Positions 50,007 through 58,723 of a stretch of 64,000 bases of DNA are shown piece by piece (the first letter of the stretch is position 1; every line of letters begins with the position of its first letter). Position numbers and translations under genes: made by a program. The DNA is taken from assembly GCF_026242055.1 (NCBI RefSeq), contig NZ_JAPJDL010000028.1, positions 58,431 through 122,430 on the forward strand, written 5' to 3'. Source of the DNA: Lentzea sp. NEAU-D7. GTDB taxonomy: Bacteria > Actinomycetota > Actinomycetes > Mycobacteriales > Pseudonocardiaceae. The notes below the pieces were generated by a model. The model searched no databases. It was not told the origin of the DNA and saw only the letters and a program-made list of their open reading frames with translations.

Positions 50007-50695
50007 AGTCCGAAGTGGTCCAGGAAGGCGGCCGCGGGATCTTCGACGTCCGTCGAGGTCCTGCGGCCGTTCTCCGTCCGCACGACCTTCTTGTCCGTCA
50101 CGGTGATCCGCCCCGCGGGCAAGGCGAGCGACGCCATCGGACCGGCGCGGAAGTGCGACTCCGGCGCGGTCTGGTGCCACCAGCAGGTCGGCACGAACTC
50201 GGCGAGCTCGCGCGGCCGGAGATCCAGCCGGTAGCGGGGCTTGCCGTCCATCCACACCTCCACGTCGTCCCCCGAGTCCGCGAGCCGGAACACGCCGAAC
50301 GGATCGTGCTGGTCCTCTCGCGACCTCCAGTCGAGCGGGCGCAGCGTGAACGACCCGAACCCGACGTCGGCGAGCCAGGTCCCGTCCACGAGCAGTGCCA
50401 TGTGGTCGAGCGGCGGGCCGAGCCGCCCGCTCTCGCCCACCGTCCGGGCCGCGAGCAGGTCGACGTCGTGTCCCAAGTGCCGCAACAACTCCGCGAACAA
50501 CCCGTTGAGCTCGTAGCAGAACCCGCCCCGCCGCTGCGTCACGATCTTGTCGTGCAGCCACGGGACCTCCAGCACGATCCGCGTGTCCATGTGCGTGCAG
50601 AGGTTCTCGAACGGGACGCTCAGCAGGTGCCGTTCGTGCAGCTCCGCCAACGACGACGTGCGGGTGGCACCGATGCGCTGTAGGTAGTCGTCCAC
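49961..50695 (-). CDS. nat: Arylamine N-acetyltransferase
   Basis: 244 aa. Cys-His-Asp triad: catalytic Cys in QRRGGFCYELNGLF near 61, His in GPPLDHMALLVDG near 98 and Asp in LADVGFGSFTLRPL near 111. Uses acetyl-CoA to acetylate arylamines and hydrazides; relatives in actinomycetes also build amides in ansamycins, but no polyketide genes are nearby. GTG start at 50695. The 3' end overlaps the GH5 gene. Confidence 0.93.
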   Translation of the reverse strand: MDDYLQRIGATRTSSLAELHERHLLSVPFENLCTHMDTRIVLEVPWLHDKIVTQRRGGFCYELNGLFAELLRHLGHDVDLLAARTVGESGRLGPPLDHMALLVDGTWLADVGFGSFTLRPLDWRSREDQHDPFGVFRLADSGDDVEVWMDGKPRYRLDLRPRELAEFVPTCWWHQTAPESHFRAGPMASLALPAGRITVTDKKVVRTENGRRTSTDVEDPAAAFLDHFGLHFRQSSASGVLRQL

Positions 50696-50712
50696 CGTGC
50701 CACGATATCCAC

Positions 50713-51522
50713 ATGGGTGAGGTCAGGATCGGCACTTCGGGGTGGGTTTACCCACCTTGGCGCGGCGTGTTCTACCCCAAGGGCGTCACGCAGAAGCGCG
50801 AGCTGGCCTACCTGAGCGAGCAGCTCGGTTCGGTGGAGATCAACGGCTCCTTCTACTCGCTGCAACGCCCGTCGAGCTACCAGAAGTGGGCCGCGGAGAC
50901 GCCGGACGACTTCGTGTTCTCCGTCAAGGGCAGCCGTTTCATCACGCACATGAAGCGCCTCAAGGACGGCAAGGAGCTGCTCGCGAACTACCTCGCGTCC
51001 GGAGTCCTCGCCCTGGGCCCAAAGCTCGGCCCGATCCTATGGCAGCTCCCGCCCACGCTGCGGTTCGACGCGGACCTGCTCACCGGCTTCTTCGAGGGCC
51101 TGCCCCGCACCACCACCGAGGCCGCCGAGGTCGCGAAGCTCCACGACCACCGCGTCGACCCGGCCCACACCACCACCGACGCCGAACGGCCGATGCGCTA
51201 CGCCCTCGAAGTGCGCCACGACAGCTTCAACACGCCGGAGTTCGTCGAGCTGCTCCGGCGCCACGACATCGCGCTGGTGGTCGCGGACGCGGCCGGCAAG
51301 TACCCGCTGATCGAAGAGGTGACGAGCGACTTCGTCTACGTCCGGCTGCACGGCCACGACGAGCTCTACGTCAGCGGCTACACCGACGAGGGCCTCGACG
51401 AGTGGGCCGGGAAGGTCCGCGCCTGGCGCGAGCACGGCGACGTGTTCGTCTACTTCGACAACGACGCGAAGGCCTACGCCCCGCGCGACGCCAAGGCGTT
51501 CCAAGATCGTCTGGCACGTTGA
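50713..51522 (+). CDS. DUF72 family protein (second)
   Basis: 269 aa. RIGTSGWVYPPWRGVFYPKG and SVEINGSFYSLQRPSSYQKW repeat the signature of the gene at 45689; VFVYFDNDAKAYAPRDAKAF is the normal C-terminus. It carries a 20-residue insertion (HDHRVDPAHTTTDAERPMR) absent from the first copy, which fits a different subfamily rather than a recent duplication. Divergent from nat with 17 bp between starts, so they share a promoter region. Confidence 0.87.
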   Translation: MGEVRIGTSGWVYPPWRGVFYPKGVTQKRELAYLSEQLGSVEINGSFYSLQRPSSYQKWAAETPDDFVFSVKGSRFITHMKRLKDGKELLANYLASGVLALGPKLGPILWQLPPTLRFDADLLTGFFEGLPRTTTEAAEVAKLHDHRVDPAHTTTDAERPMRYALEVRHDSFNTPEFVELLRRHDIALVVADAAGKYPLIEEVTSDFVYVRLHGHDELYVSGYTDEGLDEWAGKVRAWREHGDVFVYFDNDAKAYAPRDAKAFQDRLAR

Positions 51523-51561
51523 TCCGAACGGACGCACACTCATCCGGACGGAGGTGCGCCC

Positions 51562-51918
51562 ATGTCGACGAAGAGCATCATCGCCGCCCTGGTGATCACT
51601 GCGGGCTCGGTTGCCTCCAGTGGGATCGCCGTAGCGCAGAGTGACAAGACCTGCGACAAGGGGGAGTTCTGCGTGTGGTCCGGTGCGGACTACACCGGAA
51701 CGGTTCAGCGCCTCGACGTGGAATCGGCGAACCCCGGCGAGTGCATCACCCTCACGGTGACCGGGAAGTCGTTCGCCAACCGCCTGAGCAGGGACGCGAC
51801 GGTCTACCAGCGCGAGAACTGCTCGACCGAGGCCGAGTTCACCACCTATCCGAAGCACGGCACCTACGTGCCGGACGCCTACTTCGTGATCAGAGGCCTG
51901 CAGGTGTGGGGTCCTTAA
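51562..51918 (+). CDS. Secreted peptidase-inhibitor (I36)-like small protein
   Basis: 118 aa. Signal peptide STKSIIAALVITAGSVASSG ending around IAVAQS; mature part CDKGEFCVWSGADYTGTVQR with four cysteines and a beta/gamma-crystallin-like pattern (FANRLSRDATVYQRENC) as in the I36 family (SMI-type inhibitors). Extracellular; could restrain the secreted proteases of this genome, but that is speculation. GGAGG precedes the ATG. Confidence 0.8.
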   Translation: MSTKSIIAALVITAGSVASSGIAVAQSDKTCDKGEFCVWSGADYTGTVQRLDVESANPGECITLTVTGKSFANRLSRDATVYQRENCSTEAEFTTYPKHGTYVPDAYFVIRGLQVWGP

Positions 51919-51992
51919 CGACGGCGACCAACTTTAGTCACCCTATGTAACACCACTCGATCGTGTGAGTACTCGTCAGTAGGTCCCCTTTC

Positions 51993-54440
51993 GTGCCTAA
52001 GTTGCCGCCCTATCGAGTGGTGGCAGCTGGAGGAAATGTGACCGTGGCGGGTGAAGCCGGGTTACTCGAACTGATGGCCGGGAGACTGGCCAAGGACGAT
52101 CTCACCCCACGTGCGGCAGAGCTGGTGCTGGCGGCGTGCCGGGGAGACGCGGCGCTGGAGCGCGCGCTCGACGGTGTGCCCTCACAGGAGGAACCTCCGC
52201 GGCAGCGGACCGACGGCCCCGGCCAGGAGATCTTCGTGTCGGAGATCCGGGTGCGCGGCTTCCGGGGAATCGGACCCCAGGCACGCCTGCCGCTGGCGCC
52301 GGGGCCAGGCCTGACCGTCGTCACCGGGCGCAACGGCTCGGGCAAGTCGAGCTTCGCCGAGGCCGCCGAGCTGGCGCTGACCGGCTACAACTCGCGCTGG
52401 ACCCGAGCACGGCACGACGTGTGGCGGCAGGGCTGGCGCAACCTGCACCAGCGCGACACCGCCGTCGAGCTGGAGCTCTTCCAGAGCGCCCGGACGGACA
52501 GGACGACGATCCGAAGACAGTGGGCGCCGGAGGACGATCTGGCGCGCGGTGAGTGGACGCAGGACGACAAGCCGTTCGACGGCAGCAGGTGGCACGACGC
52601 GCTGGAGACCTACCGGCCGTTCCTGCCCTACAGCGAACTGGGGACCGTCCTCGACGCGCAGCCCGAGGACCTCTACGAGGCGATGCACCGCCTCCTCGGC
52701 CTGGAAGCGATCACCGAGGCGCAGCAGGCGCTCGCCGAGCACCGCAAACGTCTCGCCGAGGTCGTCGCCCGCCCTCACGACCGGCGGGAACGCGTGCGCG
52801 CGGAGTTGCTGGCGTCCCAGGACGAACGCGCCCGCCGCGCCGCCGCGCTGCTCGGCAGCACCTCCCCCGACCTCGACGCCATCGCGGACCTGGCGCTCGG
52901 CGCGGACGTCGGCAGCGGCACGAACCTGCTGCACCAGATCGTGGACGTGGCGCTGCCGCCCGACGAGGAGGTCGAGCGGGTCCGCGAGACGCTCGACCAG
53001 GCGCTCGGCGCGGTCACCGTCGTGGCCACGGCCAACGCGCAGGACTCGTTGCGGTGCAGCGAGATCCTGAGGCTCGCGATCCAGCTGCAGGAGTCGGGCG
53101 GCAGCCAGACGTGCCCGGTGTGCGATCTCGGCCGGCTCGACGGGATGTGGCTCGCGAAGGCAAAGGACCGCGCCGAGCACCTCGCGCGCGCCGCCGCCGA
53201 GCTCCACGAGGCCGCCGACCGCCTGGACGTGGCGGTCGCGGCCACGCGGGCGTTGTGCGTGCCGGTGCCCGAGGTGCTCTCCGAGGCGCAGGACGTGCTC
53301 GACACGACGACCGCGCTGCAGGCCTGGCAGGCGTGGGAGGCCTGCGTGTCGATCGACGACCCGGTGCGGCTGCGCCAGGAGCTGTTCGACCGGTACGCGG
53401 ACCTCGTCCAGGCCGTGGACCAGCTCAAGACCGTGGCGCGCGACCAGATCGACCGGCGCGACCTGGTGTGGCGGCCGATGGCGATCGCGTTGTTCGAGTG
53501 GCATTCGCAGGCTCAGCAAGCGCTTGCGGACGCCGAGGTGCTCGCCGACGTGACGGAGGCGGAGAACTGGATCCGCAAGACCGCGGCCACGCTGCGGTCC
53601 GAGCGGATCGCGCCGTTCGCCAAGGAGTCGCAGCGGATCTGGCAGCGGTTGCGCCAGCAGAGCAACGTCGACCTGGGCGCGGTGCGGCTCGGCGGCACCC
53701 GCAACGTCGAGCTGGACGTGTCGGTCGACGGCGTCTCGAACTCGGCGCTCGCCGTGATGAGCCAGGGCGAGCTGCACTCCCTGGGGCTCGCGTTGTTCCT
53801 GCCGCGCGCGCTGGTGGACGAGAGCCCGTTCCGGTTCGTGATGATCGACGACCCGGTGCAGGCGATGGACCCGTCCAAGGTGGACGGTCTCGCGCAGGTG
53901 CTCGCCGACGTCGGGCTGACCCGCCAGGTCGTGGTCTTCACACACGACGAACGGCTGGTGGAGGCGTTGCGGAGGCTGCGGCTGCCGGCGACGGTCTGGG
54001 AGGTCTGCCGCGGTGAGGACTCCGTCGTGCAGGTGCGGATGTCCGACGACCCGGTCGGCCGCTGCCTGGCCGACGCCCGCGCGATGCGGGTCGACGAGGA
54101 CCTGCCGGACGCGTTGCGGGCCGAGCTCGTGGCGTCGTGCTGCCGGGCGGCCCTGGAAGCGGCGGCGCACGCCCGGTTCCGCCGCGAACGGCTCGGCCGC
54201 GGCGTCCCGCACGCCGAGGTCGAGCGCCTGCTCGAATGCGCGCTGACGACCAGGCAGAAGCTCGCGCTGGCCGTCCTCGACGACCTGGCGGAGCCCGCGA
54301 AGCTGTTGCCGCACCTGGAGAACGTCGTCGGCTCGTGGGCGGTGGACCTGCTGCTGGCGTGCCGGGTCGGCGGGGAGTGCGGAGATCTGGACGTGCTGAT
54401 CCGCGACACCGAACTGCTCGCGGGGTGGTTGCAGCGATGA
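51993..54440 (+). CDS. SMC/Rad50-like ATPase with zinc-hook motif
   Basis: 815 aa. A unique ~80-residue N-terminal region, then SEIRVRGFRGIGPQARLPLA, Walker A VTGRNGSGKSSFAEA near 110-124, and a short coiled coil interrupted by CPVC (SQTCPVCDLGRLDG, near 372), a Rad50-type zinc hook. ABC signature AVMSQGELHSLGLALFLPRA near 590 and Walker B FRFVMIDDPVQAMDPSK near 617. The arms are much shorter than in true Rad50, so it would form a compact dimer. First gene of a tightly packed four-gene operon with an Mre11-like phosphoesterase. ATP-driven DNA-end or chromosome remodelling is the family expectation; defence or repair is inference. Confidence 0.85.
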   Translation: MPKLPPYRVVAAGGNVTVAGEAGLLELMAGRLAKDDLTPRAAELVLAACRGDAALERALDGVPSQEEPPRQRTDGPGQEIFVSEIRVRGFRGIGPQARLPLAPGPGLTVVTGRNGSGKSSFAEAAELALTGYNSRWTRARHDVWRQGWRNLHQRDTAVELELFQSARTDRTTIRRQWAPEDDLARGEWTQDDKPFDGSRWHDALETYRPFLPYSELGTVLDAQPEDLYEAMHRLLGLEAITEAQQALAEHRKRLAEVVARPHDRRERVRAELLASQDERARRAAALLGSTSPDLDAIADLALGADVGSGTNLLHQIVDVALPPDEEVERVRETLDQALGAVTVVATANAQDSLRCSEILRLAIQLQESGGSQTCPVCDLGRLDGMWLAKAKDRAEHLARAAAELHEAADRLDVAVAATRALCVPVPEVLSEAQDVLDTTTALQAWQAWEACVSIDDPVRLRQELFDRYADLVQAVDQLKTVARDQIDRRDLVWRPMAIALFEWHSQAQQALADAEVLADVTEAENWIRKTAATLRSERIAPFAKESQRIWQRLRQQSNVDLGAVRLGGTRNVELDVSVDGVSNSALAVMSQGELHSLGLALFLPRALVDESPFRFVMIDDPVQAMDPSKVDGLAQVLADVGLTRQVVVFTHDERLVEALRRLRLPATVWEVCRGEDSVVQVRMSDDPVGRCLADARAMRVDEDLPDALRAELVASCCRAALEAAAHARFRRERLGRGVPHAEVERLLECALTTRQKLALAVLDDLAEPAKLLPHLENVVGSWAVDLLLACRVGGECGDLDVLIRDTELLAGWLQR

Positions 54441-54823
54441 GTCTCCCCTCCTATGTCCAGGACCGGCTGACCTGCGTGGCGAACCTGCTGGCGCGCCCCG
54501 ACCAGCTCGACGGGGTGCGGATCCGCTGCTGTGCCGAGCTGTTGCGCACCGCGGTGGAACGGTCGGTGGCCCGCGCCTGCGGGGCCGGGAACACCGACCA
54601 GCCCGTGCACGCCCTGCTGATCAGTCTTCCGTCCCACGTGGACGCCGACGCGGCGCACGACGCCTCCCAGCTGTGGCACGCGCTGAGCCGTGCGATCCGG
54701 CACCACGGCTACGAACTGACCCCGACCGTCGAGGAGCTGACCGGCTGGCACGCCGACACCGCCTCGGTCGTGGCGTCCCTCGAGCCGACCCTGACCCTTT
54801 CCGGCAACATCGACCTCACCTGA
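54437..54823 (+). CDS. Small operon protein between the two ATPases, unknown
   Basis: 128 aa, ATGA overlap with the preceding ATPase. All-helical predicted composition, starting SLPSYVQDRLTCVANLLARP; contains SPSHVDADAAHDASQLWHAL-like helix (here SLPSHVDADAAHDASQLWHA). No domain recognised. The HEPN-like length and charged helices (ELLRTAVERSVARACG) are noted but the Rx4-6H motif of HEPN nucleases is not evident. Conserved position suggests a subunit or accessory factor. Confidence 0.7.
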   Translation: MSLPSYVQDRLTCVANLLARPDQLDGVRIRCCAELLRTAVERSVARACGAGNTDQPVHALLISLPSHVDADAAHDASQLWHALSRAIRHHGYELTPTVEELTGWHADTASVVASLEPTLTLSGNIDLT

Positions 54824-54833
54824 GGGCACACTG

Positions 54834-55670
54834 GTGAAACTGCTGCTGTTCGCGGACCTGCACCTGGACACGCGCTTTTCCAGCGCGGGCCCGGAGCGGC
54901 GTCAAGCACTGCGAGACACGCTGGGCCGCATCGTCGACCTCGCCGAGGAATCCGGCGTGGACGCGATGCTCTGCGCCGGCGACCTGTACGAGCACGATCG
55001 CTGCTCCCCCTCGACCGCGGAGTTCCTGCGCTCGTCGTTCGACTGCCCGGTACCGGTGTTCCTGGCCCCGGGCAACGACGACTGGTACGGGCCGCAGTCG
55101 GTCTACCAGCAGGTGGACTGGACACCGAACGTGCACGTGTTCTCGTCGGAGTCGATGACCCCCGTGGAACTCGCCGACGGCATCACGCTGTGGGGCGCCG
55201 CGCACGTCGGACCCGGCCCGGCGCGAGACGTCCTGGACGGCTTCGCGGTGAACCGGGGTGGTGTGAACGTGGCCCTGTGCCACGGTTCCACGCCCGGTGA
55301 CGTCGCGATCACCGGCCTGGACCACGCGTTCCTCGGGCACGTGCACACCCCGGAGCACGCCACCGACTACACGTTCCCCGGCAACCCCGATCCGCTGACA
55401 CCCGGCGAGACCGGGGAACGCGGAGCCGTTCTGTGCACGGTGCACGAGGACGGTTCCGTGTCGCGCGAGGTGTTCGACGTGTCGGCCTCGCGGTCGCTCG
55501 GCTGGCTGGACTCCGAGAGGACGTTCCCGTTGCTGGACTTCGACACCGTCGCCGCGGAACGGACCGTGCGCGGTCAGTTCGTGCGCGACGTGCTCGCCGA
55601 TCCCGCTCTCGACGTGGCTCTGCGCGGCCGCGTGCTGTCGGCCGGCCTGCGGGCGCTGGAGGAACGATGA
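54834..55670 (+). CDS. Mre11/SbcD/YhaO-like calcineurin-type metallophosphoesterase
   Basis: 278 aa. Motifs: LLFADLHLDTRF (DxH), LCAGDLYEHDRC (GDxxxD), APGNDDWYG in place of the usual GNH[DE] (His to Asp), LCHGSTPGD (H) and LGHVHTPEH (GHxH). The other metal ligands are intact. Such enzymes are nucleases partnered with Rad50/SbcC/YhaN ATPases. It lacks the capping and ATPase-binding C-terminal domains of full Mre11. GTG start 10 nt after the small gene; ATGA coupling to the following ATPase argues for a complex. Confidence 0.88.
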   Translation: MKLLLFADLHLDTRFSSAGPERRQALRDTLGRIVDLAEESGVDAMLCAGDLYEHDRCSPSTAEFLRSSFDCPVPVFLAPGNDDWYGPQSVYQQVDWTPNVHVFSSESMTPVELADGITLWGAAHVGPGPARDVLDGFAVNRGGVNVALCHGSTPGDVAITGLDHAFLGHVHTPEHATDYTFPGNPDPLTPGETGERGAVLCTVHEDGSVSREVFDVSASRSLGWLDSERTFPLLDFDTVAAERTVRGQFVRDVLADPALDVALRGRVLSAGLRALEER

Positions 55671-58297
55671 GGATCGAGTCCGTCACCGCGCACGCGTTCG
55701 GGCCGTTGCACGACCGCACGTTGCCGCTGGCGCCCGGTCTCACCGTGGTGTCGGGTGTGAACGAGTCCGCGAAGTCGTCCTGGCACGCCGCGATCCGCGC
55801 GGCCCTGTGCGGTGATCCCTCGGCGCGGCACCGTCCGTGGCGGGGCGACTCCTGGCGGGTGGCGGCCACGGTGGCGCTGGAGTCGGGCGAGGTCGTCTCG
55901 GTGGACCGCGACCTGAACGCCGACCTGGCGCCGGACGCCGCGCGCTGGGTGGGGCTGGACCGCACGTCGTTCGCCGCGACCGCGTGCGTGGACCAGGCAC
56001 AGCTGCTGACCGTGCTCGACGCGGCGGACGGCCTGCAGAACCACCTGCGCCGGGCGGCGGCCACCGCGGGCACGGACGGCACGGTGGAGCAGGCGTTGCA
56101 ACGGCTGACCGCGCCCGTGGACGCGTTGCGGGACGCGCGGAACCGCTTGCGCGAAGCCGAGACGGACCTGGCCGCGGCTCGCCGTGAGCACACCCGCTAC
56201 CTGGAGCTGAGCGCGCAGGCCCGTTCGGCCGCCGCCGCTCGTGCCCGCCTGGCCGTGCAGACGCACGCGCAGTCGCTCGACTCGATCTCCGCCAGGGTGG
56301 CCCGGCTGGCCGAGCTGCAGGAGCGCTTCGGCGACTCGCCGCCGTCCGGGCTCGCCACGCAGGAGGAACTGGCCCGCGTGGTCAACCGCGCGCTGGCCGC
56401 GTGGCGTGCCGCACCGACCCCGCGCGTGCTGCCGGGACCGTCCGCGGCGGCGCTGGAGGCCGAGCTCGCGGCCCTGCCGGACTTCCCCGTCGGCGAGACC
56501 GCGCTGGACGACGAACTGCGCGTCGTGGCCTCGGCCTACGCGACCGCGTCCGCCGTCGCCGCCGCGCACCACGAACGCCGGCCCTCACCGCCGACGAACG
56601 CCGAACCGTCCGTGCTGCGCGGCCTCGCCACGCGCCTGGACCCGGCCGCCGGGGCCCGCCTGATCACCGCATCGGTCGACGCGGACAACGCCCGCCAGAA
56701 CCAGGACGAGGCGGCCGCCTGCGCGGCCCGCACCCAGGTCGAGGCGGACGTGGCGGCGGCGCACGTGCAGGAGATCGCGCTGCCGAACCCGTTCCTGCGC
56801 AACGCTTTGCTGGCGCTGAGCTGCCTCACGAGCCTGGTGGGCCTGCTGCTGTTCCTGACCGGCCAGCAACTCGCCTCCGCCGGCGTCCTCGTCGCCGCGC
56901 TGGTGGCCGGTGTCGGCGGCGCGATGTCCCGCGGCAACGCCGAGGAACGCGAGACCGCCGTGACCTTCGCCGCCGAACGCGCGGCCGCCGCCACCAGGGC
57001 GCGGGGCGTGCTGTTCAGCGCGGACCGCGCCATGGCCGAGGCCGAGGGCCAGCGCGCGGTGGCAGCGGAAGCCGCGCGCGTGCACGACGAGGCGGTGGCC
57101 GAGTGCGCGTCCCTGGGCGTGCCCGCGGACCGCGAGACGTTGTGGCGCCTGGCCAACCGCGCCGCGTGGGAGGCCGACCACGCCGACCTGGTGTCCGAAG
57201 TGGCCCGCACCGAGAAGGCCATCCGGGTGGAGCTCGCGGCGCGCGGCAAGATCGACGCCTCGATGACCGTGCCGGAACTGCTGGTGGACTACGAGACCGA
57301 CTGCAAGGTGCGCGCCCGCCAGGCGTCGATGGCCGCTCAGCGCCCCCAGCTGGCCCAGACCCTGGCGGACCGCCGCCTGGCCGAGGCCACCGTCGCCGAG
57401 GCGACCGCCGCGCACGACCGGGCCCTGGGCCTGCTGCGCGAGGCCGTCACGGCGATCGGCGGCACCGGCGACCGCCCGGAGGACCTGCTGCGCGCGATCG
57501 CCGAGTGGCAACGCGGCTGGGACCGCCTGCTGCGCGAAGCCGAGGACGAGCAGAAGGCGTGGGCCGAACTCCAGACCCTGATCGCCGCGGGCACCCTGGA
57601 CGACCTGGAAGCCACCCTCTCCGCCGCCCAGACCCACCACGCCACCCTGCTGGAGGCGGCCGCCCGCTACGCCGCCTGCGAGCCGGTGGACCCGGCCCTG
57701 GCGGAGTCCGCGGACTCGCTGGCGGCCACCGTCGCCGAACTGGCCCGCACCCTGCCGAGCGTCCCGGACGCCGAGGAGGCCGTGCAGGCCGCCACCGCGG
57801 TCCTCGCCGAGGTGACCGCCGAGGTGGAGGCCATCGGCCTCGCCTCCCGCTACCTGACCGCGGCCCGCGAGAAGGTCCACAGCACCATCGCCCCGGCCCT
57901 GGAGAACACGCTCCGCACGTGGCTGCCCTCGGTGACCGAAGGCCGCTACGTGGACGCCGCAGTGGACCCGTCGACACTGACCGTGCGCGTGCGCGCGGCC
58001 TCCGAGTCGTGGCACCAGGCCTCGCGCCTGTCCCTCGGCACCGCGGAACAGATCTACCTGCTGCTGCGGGTGGCCCTCGCCCAGCACCTCGCCACCGAGT
58101 CCTGTCCGCTGCTGCTGGACGACGTCACCGTGCAGGCGGACGACGCCCGCACGCGCGCCGTGCTGGACCTGCTGCTGCAGCTGTCCGCGGACCGGCAGAT
58201 CGTCCTGTTCGCGCAGGATGCGGCGGTCGCCGAGTGGGCACAGGAACGGCTGGGTGAGCGGGACGTGCTGCACCAGCTCACGCCGGTGGCGGCCTGA
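55667..58297 (+). CDS. YhaN/SbcC-like ATPase with central TM hairpin
   Basis: 876 aa. N-terminal RIESVTAHAFGPLHDRTLPL; Walker A is GVNESAKSSW, with Ala where the Gly of GKS normally sits. Long coiled coils follow, with two adjacent hydrophobic helices near 374-420 (LLALSCLTSLVGLLLFLTGQ, ASAGVLVAALVAGVGGA), as in YhaN-type ATPases, suggesting a membrane-anchored arm tip. Signature SLGTAEQIYLLLRVALAQHL near 790; Walker B CPLLLDDVTVQADD near 815 with an Asp in place of the catalytic Glu. Last gene of the operon; partner of the phosphoesterase. ATPase competence is uncertain. Confidence 0.86.
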   Translation: MRIESVTAHAFGPLHDRTLPLAPGLTVVSGVNESAKSSWHAAIRAALCGDPSARHRPWRGDSWRVAATVALESGEVVSVDRDLNADLAPDAARWVGLDRTSFAATACVDQAQLLTVLDAADGLQNHLRRAAATAGTDGTVEQALQRLTAPVDALRDARNRLREAETDLAAARREHTRYLELSAQARSAAAARARLAVQTHAQSLDSISARVARLAELQERFGDSPPSGLATQEELARVVNRALAAWRAAPTPRVLPGPSAAALEAELAALPDFPVGETALDDELRVVASAYATASAVAAAHHERRPSPPTNAEPSVLRGLATRLDPAAGARLITASVDADNARQNQDEAAACAARTQVEADVAAAHVQEIALPNPFLRNALLALSCLTSLVGLLLFLTGQQLASAGVLVAALVAGVGGAMSRGNAEERETAVTFAAERAAAATRARGVLFSADRAMAEAEGQRAVAAEAARVHDEAVAECASLGVPADRETLWRLANRAAWEADHADLVSEVARTEKAIRVELAARGKIDASMTVPELLVDYETDCKVRARQASMAAQRPQLAQTLADRRLAEATVAEATAAHDRALGLLREAVTAIGGTGDRPEDLLRAIAEWQRGWDRLLREAEDEQKAWAELQTLIAAGTLDDLEATLSAAQTHHATLLEAAARYAACEPVDPALAESADSLAATVAELARTLPSVPDAEEAVQAATAVLAEVTAEVEAIGLASRYLTAAREKVHSTIAPALENTLRTWLPSVTEGRYVDAAVDPSTLTVRVRAASESWHQASRLSLGTAEQIYLLLRVALAQHLATESCPLLLDDVTVQADDARTRAVLDLLLQLSADRQIVLFAQDAAVAEWAQERLGERDVLHQLTPVAA

Positions 58298-58322
58298 CCG
58301 GGAGAAAGGTCGCTGGTGCGGT

Positions 58323-58394
58323 GGCCCCGGCCCGGGGCGGGGGCCCCGACCCCCCGGGGGGGGCCGGCCGGCGCCCCCCGCGCGGGGGGGCGCG
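58323..58394. other. 72-bp block with one non-G/C base
   Basis: All but one (A at 58349) of 72 bases are G or C, with runs of six to eight G or C. Contains GCGCCCCCC-GCGC-GGGGGGGCGC (58371-58393), which would be an extremely stable hairpin and may end the ATPase operon. It also coincides with the breakpoint of the vsr remnant. Such a block can also be an assembly or sequencing error. Confidence 0.6.
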
Positions 58395-58675
58395 ACCACT
58401 CCCTGCAGCTTCACGCGCCACCACGCGCGGTTCGCCTACGGCAGTTGACCGTGCTCCGGGCACTGTCCCTCACAGCAGTAGCAACACGTCGACACGTCTG
58501 CGGCGGTTGGTGCCCGGCGGGCGACGTCGACGAGGTAGCGCAGCCCCCGGCGGTGCAGCGCCCGCCGGACCGCCAGCTCCGGCGCGGTGCCGGTGCGGCG
58601 GGTGCGGCGCATGACCCTCGATGTGGCCTCGGAGGTGGCGGGCGGAGCGGGACCCGCATCCACGTAGCGGTACAC
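58395..58675 (-). pseudogene. Decayed vsr (very-short-patch mismatch endonuclease)
   Basis: Read on the minus strand: ATSEATSRVMRRTRRTGTAP and ELAVRRALHRRGLRYLVD match the Vsr N-terminus. The central catalytic strand (ADxVF...VFVDGCFWHG) is largely missing, then CPEHGQLP, an in-frame TAG at 58436-58438, and ANRAWWREAAG continues where functional Vsr has KAN..WW. After that the frame meets the G/C block and all similarity ends. So it carries an internal deletion, a nonsense change and a lost C-terminus. The intact gene nicks T:G mismatches next to a 5-methylcytosine methylase; no such methylase is in the window. Confidence 0.65.
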
Positions 58676-58723
58676 GACCAGCAGTTTCCCGGAAATGTCA
58701 GACCTCGTCGCTACCGTCGGCCC

